Shown here one piece after another: positions 1 through 13,234 of a stretch of 64,000 nucleotides of DNA. The notes below the pieces were generated by a model. The model searched no databases and was not told the origin of the DNA. It was given only the letters and a program-made list of their open reading frames with translations. Within the stretch, counting starts at the first letter, position 1. Every line of letters starts with the position of its first letter. The DNA lies in contig JASJZC010000006.1 of NCBI GenBank assembly GCA_037178855.1, forward strand, positions 1,736,001 to 1,800,000, written 5' to 3'. The position numbers and the translations under genes were made by a program. Source of the stretch: Oscheius sp. JU75. Lineage: Eukaryota > Nematoda > Chromadorea > Rhabditida > Rhabditidae.

Positions 1-409
1 TCTCTATGACCGTCCTTTCAACAAAAAGAAAAGTTCGACAGCACATGGAGTAAACTTTATCAATATTGGCTAGAGAATCGCTACTTGACTTAATAGATGC
101 CCTGAAACAACCTTTCTTTGAAAAATTGTGTAAGGCGAACCAACAAACTTTTTTGCTGAGCGTGAATAACGCGAAAATTCTAGTATTTGTGACGAGGAAA
201 ACTATGGTTCGAAGTTGGAACAAATGGAACTCAGTAATATATATAGCCAAAATCCGACCTACTGAGTTTCAACTCAAAACGCAAGACTGTATGCTCAGCT
301 TAAAACACTGGGTTTCGGTTTCAACCTGCATATAGCAAAGGGTCAATAATTTTTCATAATATAATTGTTCCTTTCGTTTTTTGAAATTTCAAAACATCAA
401 AAACCCTAC

Positions 410-1884
410 CTTCAAACAGACGCACATGGAGAATGGGAAGGTGAGGACGATGAGGACCCAGGACAGGGCCATAAGGAGGTAGCCGAAGATCATGCCGATC
501 GTCTCGTAGTCCGGTGGAACGTCCTGAAATTTGTTTTTCGTCGCGTCATGGAGACCAAATTACAGCAGAAATACAGCAACACTCTTATACTTTCATTGCA
601 ACAATACCCAAATGAAAACTATTGGAAATGCAAAAACATGCAAAGAGGTGGGTGCTGTGATTAGTGTAGACCGAGGAAGCTTAGGGACATGCAAACTGAG
701 AATTATGGTACCATGCAATGGAAAAGTTGTTCGAAAAGTTGGAAATCTGGTGGCTTTAGTTAAAACTATACTTTCTCTTCAGCGGTTTTCAAAATCTGTG
801 TTTCAAGGAATTGATGTAGCGTTGAGGGAGTTCAAGCGGGACTGTTTTCGCCGCTGCCTACCTATTCGTTTCTTGAAAAAAAGTGTCGACATGTTTTTGG
901 TATGTCTAAAGGCAAGAATGAGGTCTATTGTTTGTGTTTCAACAAGTACGTAAGAGCAGTAAGGACTTTTCAAGGCTGCTTTTGGTCAGAACTACAACTT
1001 TGTAAAGATGCTAGAACTCATATTCTGAACCAGAACCGTGTTTTCTGGAAGTTTACACTAAGCTTGTCCAATCGATCCTGGAATTAGCGGTCAAACACAG
1101 ACTTTAAAACTGTTGACCGATCTGGAATTTTTGTTGTTTCAACGAATGCCTAAGAGTAATAGGGAATCACTTTTCCGACCAAATAAAGTGTTTGAATTCA
1201 GTTGAAGCTGTGCGATTAGAAAAACTTCGAAGCCTGACATTTTTCCTTTTTGATCTCCAAATTTCTAAGTTTTTTCCTCCCAGTGGCATCAGCTCCCTAT
1301 TGATTCCATTTACCTGACTCTTGAAACAAAGTACCAGCCAATTTGGGCGGCTTGAAAAACATTTTATGCGAATATTTTCTATGCTTTTTCTTATCCAAAA
1401 GCGGCTCCAAACGGTTCCGTTCCGTGCTGTTTTTTATACCTAAGCGTTGAACCACAGAAAAACTACAATTGATTGCTGTAAAGTTGATCTATATGGGTCC
1501 CAAAGCTTGATTTTTCAACTTGTCGACTTTTCCATCTAACCTACACTTTTTAGGACCTCGTAAATTTCAAGAATCATCTAATGTGAAGCGAGATACAAAA
1601 GTATGCCGTCTTTTCAGTCTCCCTTATATACTCCATTCCACCAAAGTTTCAAAAGAAAGGTTCAACAAGATCAGGCCAAGCATGCGTTCCACACACAACT
1701 TACACCTTCCGGATCTCATTTCTTTCACTTTTTTTTTCAAATGAGAACCCCAGCATTCCAAAAGTATGTTTAGTTCAGACAACACGACAGAGTGAGAGTG
1801 AGTGATAGTGTGACATACTTGCGATGATACCTGGTTCGACGATGGGGCCACCCATTGTGGCTCCGGACGATCCTTTCCGGACAT
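410..1884 (-). CDS. unc-1: Stomatin UNC-1 ortholog, first two coding exons (partial)
   Basis: Two exons are visible, 1831-1884 and 410-523; the rest lies beyond the left edge. Exon 1 starts MSGKDRPEPQWVAPSSNQ and ends at a GTATCA donor in phase 0. Exon 2 starts after ATTTCAG, reads DVPPDYETIG, then a hydrophobic hairpin segment rich in L, I, V and F ending CVCLK before GTAGGG. From memory, C. elegans UNC-1 has almost the same start (PQW-PSSNQ-DVPPDYETIG) and the same membrane-inserted segment before the SPFH/band-7 domain. UNC-1 is a membrane protein that regulates UNC-9 gap junctions in muscle and neurons. An acceptor (CCCTCTAG) sits 13 bases before the ATG, so the 5' end is spliced. The intron of about 1.3 kb carries several TGTTTCA motifs. 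Another nematode stomatin paralog is the main alternative. Confidence 0.8.
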
Positions 1885-3169
1885 GGGGCTTAGTTGGTCC
1901 TAGAGGGAAGAATGTCCCCAAGTTTCGGCTGGTATCAAGGTCTACAATGTGATCTAGTTATGAGAGAAAATGTTAAAGCAAAGCGACCGAGAATAAGAAT
2001 CTGGGACAAGAGGTAAATGAGAGAAATGAAATAAAAAAGGAGTAGGTACTGGGGTATCAGGGAAAAAATGAATGTTATTCCTGCTGAAAAGTATACGTCA
2101 CCTTCTGGTTAGTGTTTTGATTTAAAGCTAAGAACAAAGGTGGAATGAAGAAGTCTCCTAGCTGCTAATATCCTTCGGTGCTGATTTCGGAAAAAAGAAC
2201 AATGGAAGGAGGACAGAAACACGAGGTAAAAACCAGAGATGTGAGAGAAGAAGGAAAATGGAGTCCCAAGCTTTGACACTTTCTTCGACAAGAACCAGTG
2301 GTACGATTTTCACTTTATCTTATTTTGCAAGACGACGGGGTGTTCTCTATAGCCTTATTCTGCTAACTCTTTTAGCCTTTAAGAAGAGTTGAGTTGAAAC
2401 ATTAAAAGTATGCTAGGTCGTTAGGCTACAGAACATTGAACAAATGTTTCACGTCTTCCATATTTGGAGGTGCTTCAAACAAACATAATACGACCAGCCG
2501 GTTGGGGCAAAATATTTATGTACTTTTAATGTTTCCAAGAAAAATTGTATACGTATGATTTTTCACTAATTTATTTTGAAGTTGAAACAATTTCCGGTAG
2601 AGCAATCAAATCTTCTAGAACTTCCGAAAGGTTGAAAGCTAAATAGGTTAGGGCAACTACATGACACCGACTTTCAAACTGTTGTGCAACTGCGAACTGG
2701 AAGTGAAACAAATCAAGCTAGTTTAGGGCATCTTGAAGTACCCTTGCGAGCCGGGTGACCTTGAGATCCTTAAAACAAAGACTAGAAAGAGTATAAAGCA
2801 TAATCTGGTTTCAAGTTAGTCTTAGATACAGTTATTGTAAACTAATTTAGTGATGTTTTTCTAACTACTTTCCGAGTCACTGTCTATCAATGCCAAAGAC
2901 TTTATTATTATACTGAAAGTGAAACAAGTTTTCATCTATTCCCGATTCTTCTGAGCATATAAAAATGTTTCAACTTGTCCATAAAAAGATTTCGGGACAG
3001 AGGAAGCCTAGTTTTGCGAAGATCTTCGCTTAAACTTATTGACTTTTCATGAAAAAAGTCCGATAGATGTGTCAAAAAGTAGTGGAGAACCCCTAAAACT
3101 TGGGCTTTCAGGACAAGAAAGAGTGAAAAGCATAGATAAGGAGGTAGTCGATAGGGAGTAGTTTGGGGG

Positions 3170-3260
3170 AAGGGAGGAGGGGCCCCTCCTCTCTCTGAGG
3201 GCCCGAGAGAGAGTCGGCTGCTGTCTCTCTCTCCCTCTCTCTCCTCTCCTCTGCGGTAAT
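3170..3260. repeat. CT/GA low-complexity tract
   Basis: Pyrimidine-rich run with CTCTCTCT blocks and two copies of a GGGCCC-centred word beside GAGAGAGAG. A similar GGGCCC/GAGAGAG combination recurs at 10863-10880, so the two tracts may be related promoter-like or simple-repeat sequences. Confidence 0.5.
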
Positions 3261-3520
3261 TCAATAGGCCGAGAGGCGACGTGAATTTATGACACACGCT
3301 GCTGCTCTCTAGCCCGAGGGCCCCTTTACTCTATATCCCTAGGAGATGGACGAAATAGGGGGATAGCTGGGTTGAATACCCGGTCCTGAAGGATGGATAC
3401 CTTGGAAAGGATAAACAACACTGGTCGAGGCCGTATGGAGGAGACAATACGAGTTTCCCGAGCTGAATGACATCACTTCGAAGCTATTTTTCGGATCTCA
3501 AACAGTTTTTAAACAAAAAG

Positions 3521-3569
3521 TGTTTTGCAAAGTTGTAGACCGGATAAAAAACTACAACTTCGCAAAACA
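3521..3569. repeat. Short hairpin repeat, CTACAACTT family
   Basis: Arms at 3521-3538 and 3552-3569 pair over 18 bp with one mismatch around a 13-base loop. The arm core GCAAAGTTGTAG/CTACAACTTTGC recurs at 4384-4428, 6940-6980, 26486-26534 and 46366-46410, so this is a dispersed family. Confidence 0.75.
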
Positions 3570-4383
3570 TCAGAAAACTGAAAAAAGAGGTTTTGGACAA
3601 GAAAAAAGGCTATGAAATGACTGTAGCCCATTGTGAACGAACGTTTAACGAGTACCCCGAACGAGAAGTAGCCGAGAACGCCTTTCAGGATGTAATTTTT
3701 TCTCGTTTCATATTTTTGGATAGTGCATTCGAGGTCGGTGCATCCGATAAAAAAAAAAAGCTCGATCACTGTCTATTAGCTAAATACAAGACCGCACGAG
3801 TTACGCGGTTCTTTACGTACTTTTGCATACTACTATTCGCCCAACCCTGAATGCTGAAACATTTGTAACCGTGTTCCAAATTTGCCATCACGGAAAAATC
3901 TCACTGAGGAAAATTTCAAAGCTATAACTTGTATCCACTCTATGAAACACAAAAAGTGAAAAGCTTGGAAAGACAAATTTTGAACAGAATTCTCAACGAC
4001 AAGTGCGGTTACCGAGACGGTACGGGTGCTATGAAGATAAAAAGGCATAAAGGAAGGTCAACGTGGTTTCCTAGTTACTTAGCTCCTCTTTGAAGCATAT
4101 GTGTGTAGCAAAATGGATGAAACACCTGTTCCAGCTGGCCAGAGAGAGCCTCGCCCGCTCTTTTCCCCCCTTCGACCTCAGTTGATTGATGGTCACGCAG
4201 GAGCGTAATATAGAGTTTTGGGAACATAAATGTGCAAGGAAAAAAAGGGAAAACTTCGGGTTCTGGGTATACAAACCAGTCATCTCAATAGTTTTCCAAG
4301 AATCAAGAACTTTTTTCGAAGAGTAGCACAGTTCTACTTGCCTTTTCCGTATCAAAAAGTGATTTTCACGAGTTGCAACTTCC

Positions 4384-4428
4384 TGCAAAATTGTACACCT
4401 GATCAAAAGCTACAACTTTGTAGAGCAC
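4384..4428. repeat. Short hairpin repeat, CTACAACTT family
   Basis: A degenerate copy: a GCAAAATTGTAC arm faces CTACAACTTTGTAGAG. The right arm matches the other family members best. Confidence 0.5.
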
Positions 4429-6696
4429 TGCATGATCTAAAAAGTTAGTTTTGGATCAGAAAAAGTAACCAGAAGTAACAGGCTGGGAACGTTACTGTTA
4501 CTTGAATGATGAGTGAAACGTTTTTTGTTTCACCGTCTGCCTAAGTAATTCGGTCTTCTTTTTATTGCAGTATAAAATAGACACTAGTGAAAGAACAAAA
4601 TGAATAACCGAGAAAAAAGGGCGAAAGATCCAAAAAAGTTTTTCAGTGGGGGTGCATTTTCTATTCTTAGTTTCAAAAGACATTGGTGAGTGGAGCAGAC
4701 GACAGTTTTGGTATTGTTTTATCCTGAAGCACCCCAGAATCAATTAATGTTTTAACCAGGTATTATAAGTTAACAGTTAAACAAAAATCCTAACATTTTA
4801 AAAAGTACATGTTCGGTCCAAAAACAGAAAAAAAAAAGTAGAGAGACTGGCTCATCGAGCGGAAAAATTAGATTTCCGCTCTTCTTCATCTTCGGAGAAG
4901 CAAAAGGAAGGGGGAAGCCTGCTCTTCTCTTATTAGTCTAGTGAGCCATCAAAAGGGCAGTCTAAATGGGGAGGAGCGAAGAGAACAGAGTATGGGAGAA
5001 GAACAACGTCTGAATCAAAGCAAAAACTCCCATTAACCAACAAACAATATCACGCTACCGTGAAACAACAAAACTTTCTGAAATCTTATAAGCAGAAGAA
5101 ATATAGCTACGAAGAACTGGAAGGACCTTTTGTGTTTCACGGAAAGTATCTTTTGTGTTTAGCGAGGAGCATATAGCTGAACCCAGATATAGGAATTTAG
5201 TGAAACAAAAAAGTAAGAATCGTTTTTTGGTAAGATCCGTGAAAGTGTTTCTCAAGCTGAATATAGGAATTTTGTGAAACAAAATAGTAAGAAAGTGCTG
5301 TAGAGAGTAGTTGATAAACAGAAAATTTTGGCTTTAACAGTCCGGTTCCGAGCTTGAACTAGTGAAACTGTTCACGAAAGAAAAACATTCAAAATTCGAC
5401 AATAAAAAGTAGCGAAAGTCACCAAACAACCAAAAAAGTGATAAATTGCATAGTATTCATTATTCGAACTGAAGCGCCGTATTAGTACAGGACTGTTTCC
5501 AGTTCCCTACTTCATTGCTCAATGAAACATTCTATTTTTTTAGCTTTCGTAAATTTTCAGAAATTCTTTTGCTTCACAACTTTCTAACAGTCACTGCTCT
5601 AGGAATGAAAGCTGTTGTGTCAAATTCAGCTTCCTCAAAATGAAGAACAATTTGTTTCACGCTACCAATAAGGCGTAAAAAACTACTTTCTCAATGGTAG
5701 AATGGTAGAATGTTCCAAAGGACTAGAAATAGGGGTTATTGAATGGCAGACAAAGTAAAGAACTGCTATTCTTGCTTCAATAGGTAGTTTTCATGAAACA
5801 TTTGCCTTCCCGTAAAGAAGACGTATTAGAGTTTTTAGATTGGGTTCAGGAACGAGACTAATAAGGATTTGGTTAGACTTATACAAGTATGTTTTGAAAC
5901 TAAAATAAAACTTTTAGAGTTTTTTCTGTTTCGTGTGTATAGCCACTGCTCTGGAACAAATGCTGTTTGGATGAAATTATCGGCATCGAAATTGAGAAAT
6001 TGTGGGTCAGGCCACCAATATGAATTAGGAAGTTAGAAGTTCTGGTATAATATGTCAGTTCAATACGCTAAAGCGTTCAAAAAAGTCACATCATCAAATA
6101 AGAACGAAAACTCCGAAAAACTGCTGAATAACTAGTCTTCGTGAAACATTTGCTTTTTCAACTTTGAAAAGAAGGCAAAACCAGGATTTCGTATGCATTC
6201 GTATTGAATTATTGAATTCTCGTTGGATTCAAAGTAGAAAGAAAGGAGTATGAGGCTAAAACCGTTCCCAGTTCCCTATTTACATGCATGTTGAAACATT
6301 CTCGTATCTACAAACTTTAGAATAAGTTTTGTAGTTTTTTGTGTTTCACAATTTGATCATTGATCGTTCTCGGATGAAATGTTGCGGCTTTTTATTTATA
6401 AAACAGGCTAAACTATAATTTCTTGGCAGAGAACCTGAGCAGTTCAGAGCTCAGAAATTGCAAACAGTCAAATGAGTCGAGCGTAGAAGACAGCCAGAGT
6501 CGGAAGGATAATTCGATTTGAATACATAGTATTTATGAAACATTTGCATTTCAACTAGGAGAAAAGACAAAAAGTAAGGCAAACGAGCAAACTGCAGTTT
6601 CACATCCTTTTCCAGGATTTTTCTCAACAAATAATTGATCAAAGAAGGCCTCCAAAAGCCCCAGATCCTACAAACAAAGCTAATATAGCGGGAACT

Positions 6697-6717
6697 GGGC
6701 CGGCTGGCTGCCGGCCC
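6697..6717. repeat. GC-rich perfect stem-loop
   Basis: GGGCCGGC, a five-base loop, then GCCGGCCC: an 8-bp perfect all-GC stem in AT-rich surroundings. Function unknown. Confidence 0.6.
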
Positions 6718-6939
6718 CTGGAGCGAATAATAAACTACCGCTTTGAGATTGAAGGGACGGGTCCCCAGATCGCGAACATCATCGATTGCTTGAGGGGATT
6801 GGATGGGGAAGAAGGAGAGGGAGGGGTACTTAGGAGATGAAAACAGCTGACAAGAGGTTTGAAGTTTCCTCGCATCTAAGTCCGTCACTTTGGAGACAGT
6901 TTAAGGATCAAATGTCCGTTTTTTAGGATTTGCGAAGCT

Positions 6940-6980
6940 CTGCAAAGTTGTAGAGCAGATCGAAATCTACAACTTTGCAG
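6940..6980. repeat. Short hairpin repeat, CTACAACTT family
   Basis: CTGCAAAGTTGTAGA at the left pairs with TCTACAACTTTGCAG at the right, a perfect 15-bp stem with a loop of about 11 bases. Confidence 0.75.
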
Positions 6981-7857
6981 AATATCACAATGATGGAAAA
7001 TCGCGCTTTGGGCTCGAAAAATGGTCGATAAGAACTCGGAAACGAAAACATGGTTCCTGTTCCAATATCTGGTAGTTGTAAACACGAAAAACTCGAAAAC
7101 ATTTCTTCCTCGGTCTGATTGACTACGAGAAAAGTAGGTCAGCATAAGGATACGATAAACATAAGTTTTGAGGTGTGGGAACATAAAACATTTCTTCCAG
7201 CGGATAGCCCAAACCTTCTGCTTTCTAAAAAAATTGACAGGTACAAGCATTTCTTGTGTGGTATCTGACTGAAAACAGCTGGAAATGGTAGACAGAAAGG
7301 GCTTGCATTAACGTGGTACCATCGCCAAGGTATTTTTTCGTTCACAATATGGATATCTTAAAGCCAAAAATATTGCTTGACTTCATGCTGGCTGAAAATG
7401 TGCTGAAAAAGTTTAAAAAAAATATTTTTCATTCAAAGAGTACTGCTTATCGTTTCTGCAGTCCTATCGTCTATACACCGAAACAGTGAAACCTAATAGT
7501 TTTGACAACAACTAAAAGAAACTTTTTGACTTCAAAAAGTTAAAAAGTTTCTAACAAGGATTATCGAAATAGGTATGCTTCACGGGTATCGTATGCGTTT
7601 TCACAGCACCGTCAAATCTATCTGTACTACGAAACTTTAGGTACTAAACAGAAAGTTCACTAACTTTTAGAAAACGACGAAGGGTAGCAGAAGTTCCAGT
7701 CTAGTGTTTGAACAGAAATGTGTCTCATCACCTTCATATAGCCCCAATTTTCACTAAAAGTACAATCCAGAGCGCCAACCGCAGCACAAACATTTGTCTT
7801 GCCTCTAGTTTCTAAAAACTCAACGGTACCCTCCACTACCCCTACCCCCTCATCCTA

Positions 7858-7977
7858 CTAGATCATCAGCGGTTCATTAGTGCTTCGGATCTCATTTCCC
7901 GGGGCAGCCGGCGGGACCTCTTTGTACTCGGAGGAAGAGGTCTTTGCAACATGAGATGAAGGACAGAGAGATAGGTC
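7858..7977 (-). CDS. Exon-like open block of unknown gene
   Basis: On the minus strand an ATCTCAG acceptor opens a 39-codon frame with a protein-like composition (SSEYKEVPPAAPGNEIRSTN in the middle) that ends at TAG; a GTAGGA donor overlaps that stop. Base composition is clearly richer in GC than the flanks. It could be an alternative 5' exon of unc-1, an exon of an unseen gene, or an untranslated exon. Joined to either unc-1 exon through that donor it would read TAG at the junction, so it is not a simple N-terminal extension of unc-1. Confidence 0.25.
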   Translation of the reverse strand, partial: DLSLCPSSHVAKTSSSEYKEVPPAAPGNEIRSTNEPLMI

Positions 7978-10859
7978 CTGAGATGATAGTCGCAAATTGA
8001 GAGACCCCCATCGTTAAGCCAAGAACTCACAAGAGTCAAATTTCTTATGTTTCACGAAATCATTTAGTGAGCAGTTAATTTAGGAAAATGTTCTTGATTA
8101 GATTAGTTAGAGATTGGCGGTAACCTAAATAAGAGCAAGAGGAGGGTGGAAGATGATGTACGATGAGCTGATTCAAGTAGAGTACCTGTAAATTTTGCTT
8201 CGTACAGTGATGTGAGCAGAAAGAGATCTTAGTTAGTCAAAAATAGTCAGGTTGAAACAAAAAAGCTATTATAGAAAAAACTGGAAGGTACCTATTGGGA
8301 ATTGAAGAAGCTTTTAAGCTTTCAAGTCTCTTCAATAGTGAAAAAAAAAAATCTTCCTCTATTTCCTCTACTCGCTTCCACCAGGATGAAACATTTGTCT
8401 TTGGGAATATTTTGGTAACTCAAAAACAATGAAACGCAAGTCCGATAAAGAGATCGAAGAGGAGGTCTGAAGTAAAAGAGTGGCAATCTTTCAACTTGGA
8501 CAGTAATAACGGATTGACACGGATTGACACAGAGACAGACTATCCCCGAAACGTTTGCTCTCAATATAAAGATCTAGTGAAACCAGCTTTTCCTCGAAAA
8601 CCAAGAAGAAAGCATCTTTGGATACAAAGAATGTGCTCAACATATTATGTAGGGGATAAGCGCGCTTGTAGCATTGCTAATCCTTCCCTGGAGAGAGAGG
8701 CCTCGGCTTGAAGTGCTTGAGAATGTTCGAGCGGGGCAGCGAGCGAAAAAAGGCTGGGACCTCATAAAGAGTTCGCAACAGGACCGATTATTTGGTGAAG
8801 GGGGTACGGCTCCGGATGTGCAAGCCAGGGGCCAGCCACTCAAGTCTGACACAAGAGGACGGGCAAAAAAAAAACTTAGGTAAAAACATTTGCTCGGATG
8901 CTTCTTGTTTCAGAACTATCATAAAAGAAGCCAATTAGAGCAGTCTTCCCTCCGCTTGCACGTCGCCTACTATGTTTCAAGAATTGGTCAAAAGAATCGA
9001 AAGAGACAGGCATTTGTTCGGAGACCGCCACCATTTCGAAAAAAAAAAATGAAAACTGCCTAAATTTTTGCTTTGTTTCAATACTGGTGGTAGAAGTTCC
9101 AGATTTAGAGAATTTGATTCACATTGTCCTGTTAACAAGATTTTGTTTTCTCGAGTTCCTTTGTGAAATGCCAAAAACAGTATTATCCACTAGTTTAAAG
9201 CATCCTTACTTTTACATTTCAATTAGGAGAAAATAGCATGTTTCATGTTTTAGCAAGTATTCAAGATGATTTCAGAAGATGACTGATTGGCTGCTTCTTC
9301 GTTACAGTAAGAGAAATCTCAAATTTGCAGTACACCAAAAGGAAAGTTCAGTCGATTTTCTCCCCGCAATTTTTTTTTAAACCAGTCACTGTAAAAACGT
9401 CTTCCACTCAAAAAGTGTTTCAGAAAATAGCTTAGTACAAGTCGAGAGTACAGGAAGTCAATCGTTCGCATCGCATCGCTCCTTCAAACAACAAATACTA
9501 CATTGTTCAGCATGCCCAACTGTAGTCCAGAAAACTTCTCAACTTCTATTCGCTGTTTCAGTGAATAGCTAAACACATGTCTCTTTTATTTCCGAACTAA
9601 CCTCTCCCACTTTTTTTACCAAAAATGTTTCAGAGAATAGTCTATTGCAAGTTAAAGGCACTGTAAACGTTGGATCGTAGTGATTTAAAACACTAAAAAT
9701 AGTTCGCGGTTTCGAAAATTAGAAGCACAAAAGGAATCCTTTTCCAGAACAGTTTTCGCCTTTCCCCCCTTTATTTCCCTTTTAAAAAATTCGTTTGCCT
9801 CCTTCGCCCTCCTCTAAAAGTCGTAAATAAATTTTAGTTCGAATCAGGCTCTGGATACAATTTGAGATGGAGGAGGTTTCTAAACGAGTCCAATAGGAAT
9901 ATTTGGCTGTTTTGGAGGGATACCAAAAAGGAGGGAATTAGAGGTAAACAACTAGACTTTGGAATATAACGTAGTGTGGAGATGGACTACTATTCACACA
10001 GGTATGGTAGTTTTTGAAGAAAGATCGTCTTCTCATCATTTCAAGAAGTTCTAGACGGTTACATGATTTCCCTGAAACATTTTTTGAGTGTTTTGCCTTA
10101 CAAGATCAATAAGCAATCTCTCATAACCAGTCCTAACTATAGCTAAAACATACAAGATTACTTTTACATGAGCAGATTTGAGGGAGTCGAGAACTCTTTA
10201 ATATATGCTCCTATTCAAAACAATTATAGAGTTTTGTAAACTACACGATACAAACCGAACATTGCTCTAGATAAGTCCAAGAGAGTTATATGGTTTTTTG
10301 AAACACTTTTATACTTTTCGCAAACTACATATAGTGATGTTGCTGAAAAATACGCGCAGAATTTTTGTCTGAGACGGAATGACTAATTCGGAAATGGAAA
10401 AACTTTTGGTGTCTACTACTATCGAAAAAAAGAGTAACTTGAAAAGACGGCGATACATCATTGTGACGGAGTACCCTGGGGTAACTATAGAGTTTCCTTA
10501 AAATAATTTAATTTACATTTTCAAGAAGATGCTATCACTGTCAGAACGACAAACTTTCATCTAATCTAACTATGGTATATTGCTGAAACATACCCTTATA
10601 CTTTTTTGTCTGACACGGAATGACTACTTGGGAAAATGGGAAGTCTACTTCCGTTCGAAAAAAAGATTTTCTACCTTACAATTGGCATTTGATGTCTGTC
10701 TGTAACAGATGCAATTACGCTTGACATGTTTGCGGCCTTTCTGTCAAGTGTTACTCAGACTACAGTTGACAAGACGAGTTAGAAGAGGGTCAAACAGTTC
10801 AAGAGAGTACTGGGTCGCAAGAGAGTAAGAGTAAGTAACAGAGGGTGCAGCCAGTTTCA

Positions 10860-11330
10860 ATAGGGCCCCAGCCCGAGAGAGAGCGAAAAGTTCGATCGCT
10901 CCCAAGGCCTTCTATGAATAACAAAGAACAGAGAGAGAGAGAGAGCCCCGAGAGCCAAAGAGACAGAGAGAGCCTGGGTCCCCCAAAATTGGAGCCAGCC
11001 CAATTAGACGAAGAAGAGGGGAGTGATGGCTGACTGGATGACTAAAAGTCGCCACAGAGGCTCTGATCGATTCTACTCTACGACGACGGCTCTCTCTTTT
11101 TCGATGTTTTGTTTCTGGGCGGCAAATTATAGAGGCCTGGGGGAGGGAGAAAGAGGTAATTGCTGGCCGTGACCAAGCCAATGTGTGATTGGGAGAGAGG
11201 GAGAGAGAGACAGAGAGAAAAATGAGATTGGAGGACACGACACGAAGGGGTATGATGCTAGTTTTTTGAGCAGTGGTCTGCAGAAGAGAAGAGACAGAGG
11301 GACAGAGTGACAGAGAGACAGGGACTGAGA
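10860..11330. repeat. GA-rich low-complexity region
   Basis: Runs of GAGAGA and GACAGAGA separated by unique sequence. Similar GAGACAGA runs fill introns elsewhere in the window (27370-27540, 28565-28605, 38815-38860, 47095-47112, 50880-50920), so this is a general simple-sequence habit of this genome. Confidence 0.55.
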
Positions 11331-13234
11331 AACAGAGAGGTCATTTTATTTTCCGTTGTAGGCGCAGAGGAGGAATTAGAATGTAGAAAAATATGTAATA
11401 AAGGACTTGAAACATTTCTCTTCTGAAAATCAACCTTGCCAAAACAAGACAACTAGATTGGGTAGCAGACAAGTGATTACTGAAACAAAAAACATGTAAG
11501 TCATCAGAAAAATTGTCTAGGACAGGCTTATTCACAAGTTCCAGCAGTTGAAACTTAGAACATCCTACTTCAAGGTTATATGGTTTCCATGAAACAAGGT
11601 CGATGACATCTGGGGAGCAACGTTTCTGAATCAGTTTAGTAGAGGATGACAAAGTTTCGGGTGTCAGAAACAGGTTGAAATTTTTTTTTTGTATTGAATG
11701 CTCAAATGATCAAGTCACGAAATATTTTCTTGATCTTTACTGACTACTGATGCATATAAAAATGACTCGCCAAAATATAGTAGTGCAACAACTAGTTTCT
11801 TCGCATACTCGGCTACAAAATTGTTTCACCAAAGGTATAAACCCCGTCTTTGTATCTACTTCGTTCATTTTGTATCGTCGAGACAGAAAATAACGTTCAG
11901 GACGTAATGCTTCAACAAAACTATGGCATGGTTATTAAAATATTTTCCATAAAACAATCTGGTTTAGGATGTTACCTGAGGGGAAGCAGTCGCTTACGCT
12001 CGGCGGAGCGACTCACATTGTCAGTGCTAATTTTGTAACTTGAACTGTCTTGACTTGTCTCGTCAAATCTAATCTAGGATAACACTTGACAGAAAAGGCC
12101 ACAAACATTGTCAAACGTGATTAGAGTCGACTTGCGTCGCCTTGTATGCAAATTATAAAAGTAGGATAAAAAGTGTTCAAAAAGCGCTAAAAAAAATTCC
12201 ACAAAAAAAATGTTTGGAAAACTTTTTCGGAAAATAATTTGTGCAAGTAGAATCAATTGTACTGTTTCCATTCGCACAATGTTACTCTTGTATAGATGTT
12301 GAAACCTAAAAAGTTCACATTTTATTATCACGTTGTGCTATACTTTTATGTCTTTTTGAGAAAATGAAACATTTCATATAGTCTCAAGTAGCAGTAATCG
12401 TTGACACATCTGTCCAGGACGGCAGCTCCATCGACCGCTCTGAATACCAATGGTCTTTTGTCACACTTTTTCTCGTGCACTTTCAATGCATTTCCCAGTT
12501 TCATCGTCTTTTCACGATTCGATGTTTTTTTTCACTTTATGCGCCAATGACAGCCGTTCTAAGGGTCCTGGAGACGTAAACAGCCTCCATATGGTCATCT
12601 CCCATTGTCAGAGCGGAAGAGATCCAAAGCCTAGACAATATGGGAGACACAGAGTGACAAATCTAGTAATCCTATTGGATCCTTCTGTTTACTGGTTTAC
12701 TACGAGGAGGGATGACGATCGCAGATACCTCAACAGAATTCTGATGGATGAGGGGTGAGGATGAAATATTGAGCATGAAAACAGACACGGATAGCGTGAG
12801 TAGAAGAGGGGGGGAGCATGTGAAAGCGTTTTCTCAAAACAAAATTCCGTCAAAAATTTAAGCCTTATTTAGGAAACTTTATGCCAAAAGAATGAAACCA
12901 AAAAGACTTTTAAGCCTTGCAAGAATAAAGATTTTGGACATAATGGAAAAGAATGGAAGAGACCGATAGCAAGTTCCAAAAAATTTGTCTCACTGTCTCT
13001 CAGTCTCTCTGTTCCACTGCCTCGTCTTGTCTCTCTGTACCAGTAGCACCTTTGGTGGAGCAGTAATTTCTCTTCTGAAAGTTTGTTTTGTTTTAAATAT
13101 TCAGACTTTTTGCAGCAAAGTTTGCAAACTTTTATTGCTCTAAAACAACTTCAAAAACAGAACTTTTAGCAACAAAAGCTTCAAAGACGAAGGAAGTTCT
13201 TTGGTCCCACCAGCTGCGGCCCCGACACGACGAC

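Larger units (their letters stand above)
1885..13234. other. Long intergenic stretch upstream of unc-1
   Basis: I recognise no certain gene in these 11 kb. It is AT-rich, with the TGTTTCA motif cluster, several short hairpin repeats, a GC-rich hairpin near 6.7 kb, purine/pyrimidine low-complexity tracts (3170-3260, 10860-11330) and one exon-like block at 7858-7977. The short open frames have ordinary noncoding composition or are simple-repeat translations. Part of it may be promoter or 5' untranslated exons of unc-1, which is transcribed leftward. Confidence 0.5.

Noticed and set aside
2932-3297. 121-codon minus-strand ORF
   Set aside because: Much of it is translation of the CT/GA low-complexity tract.
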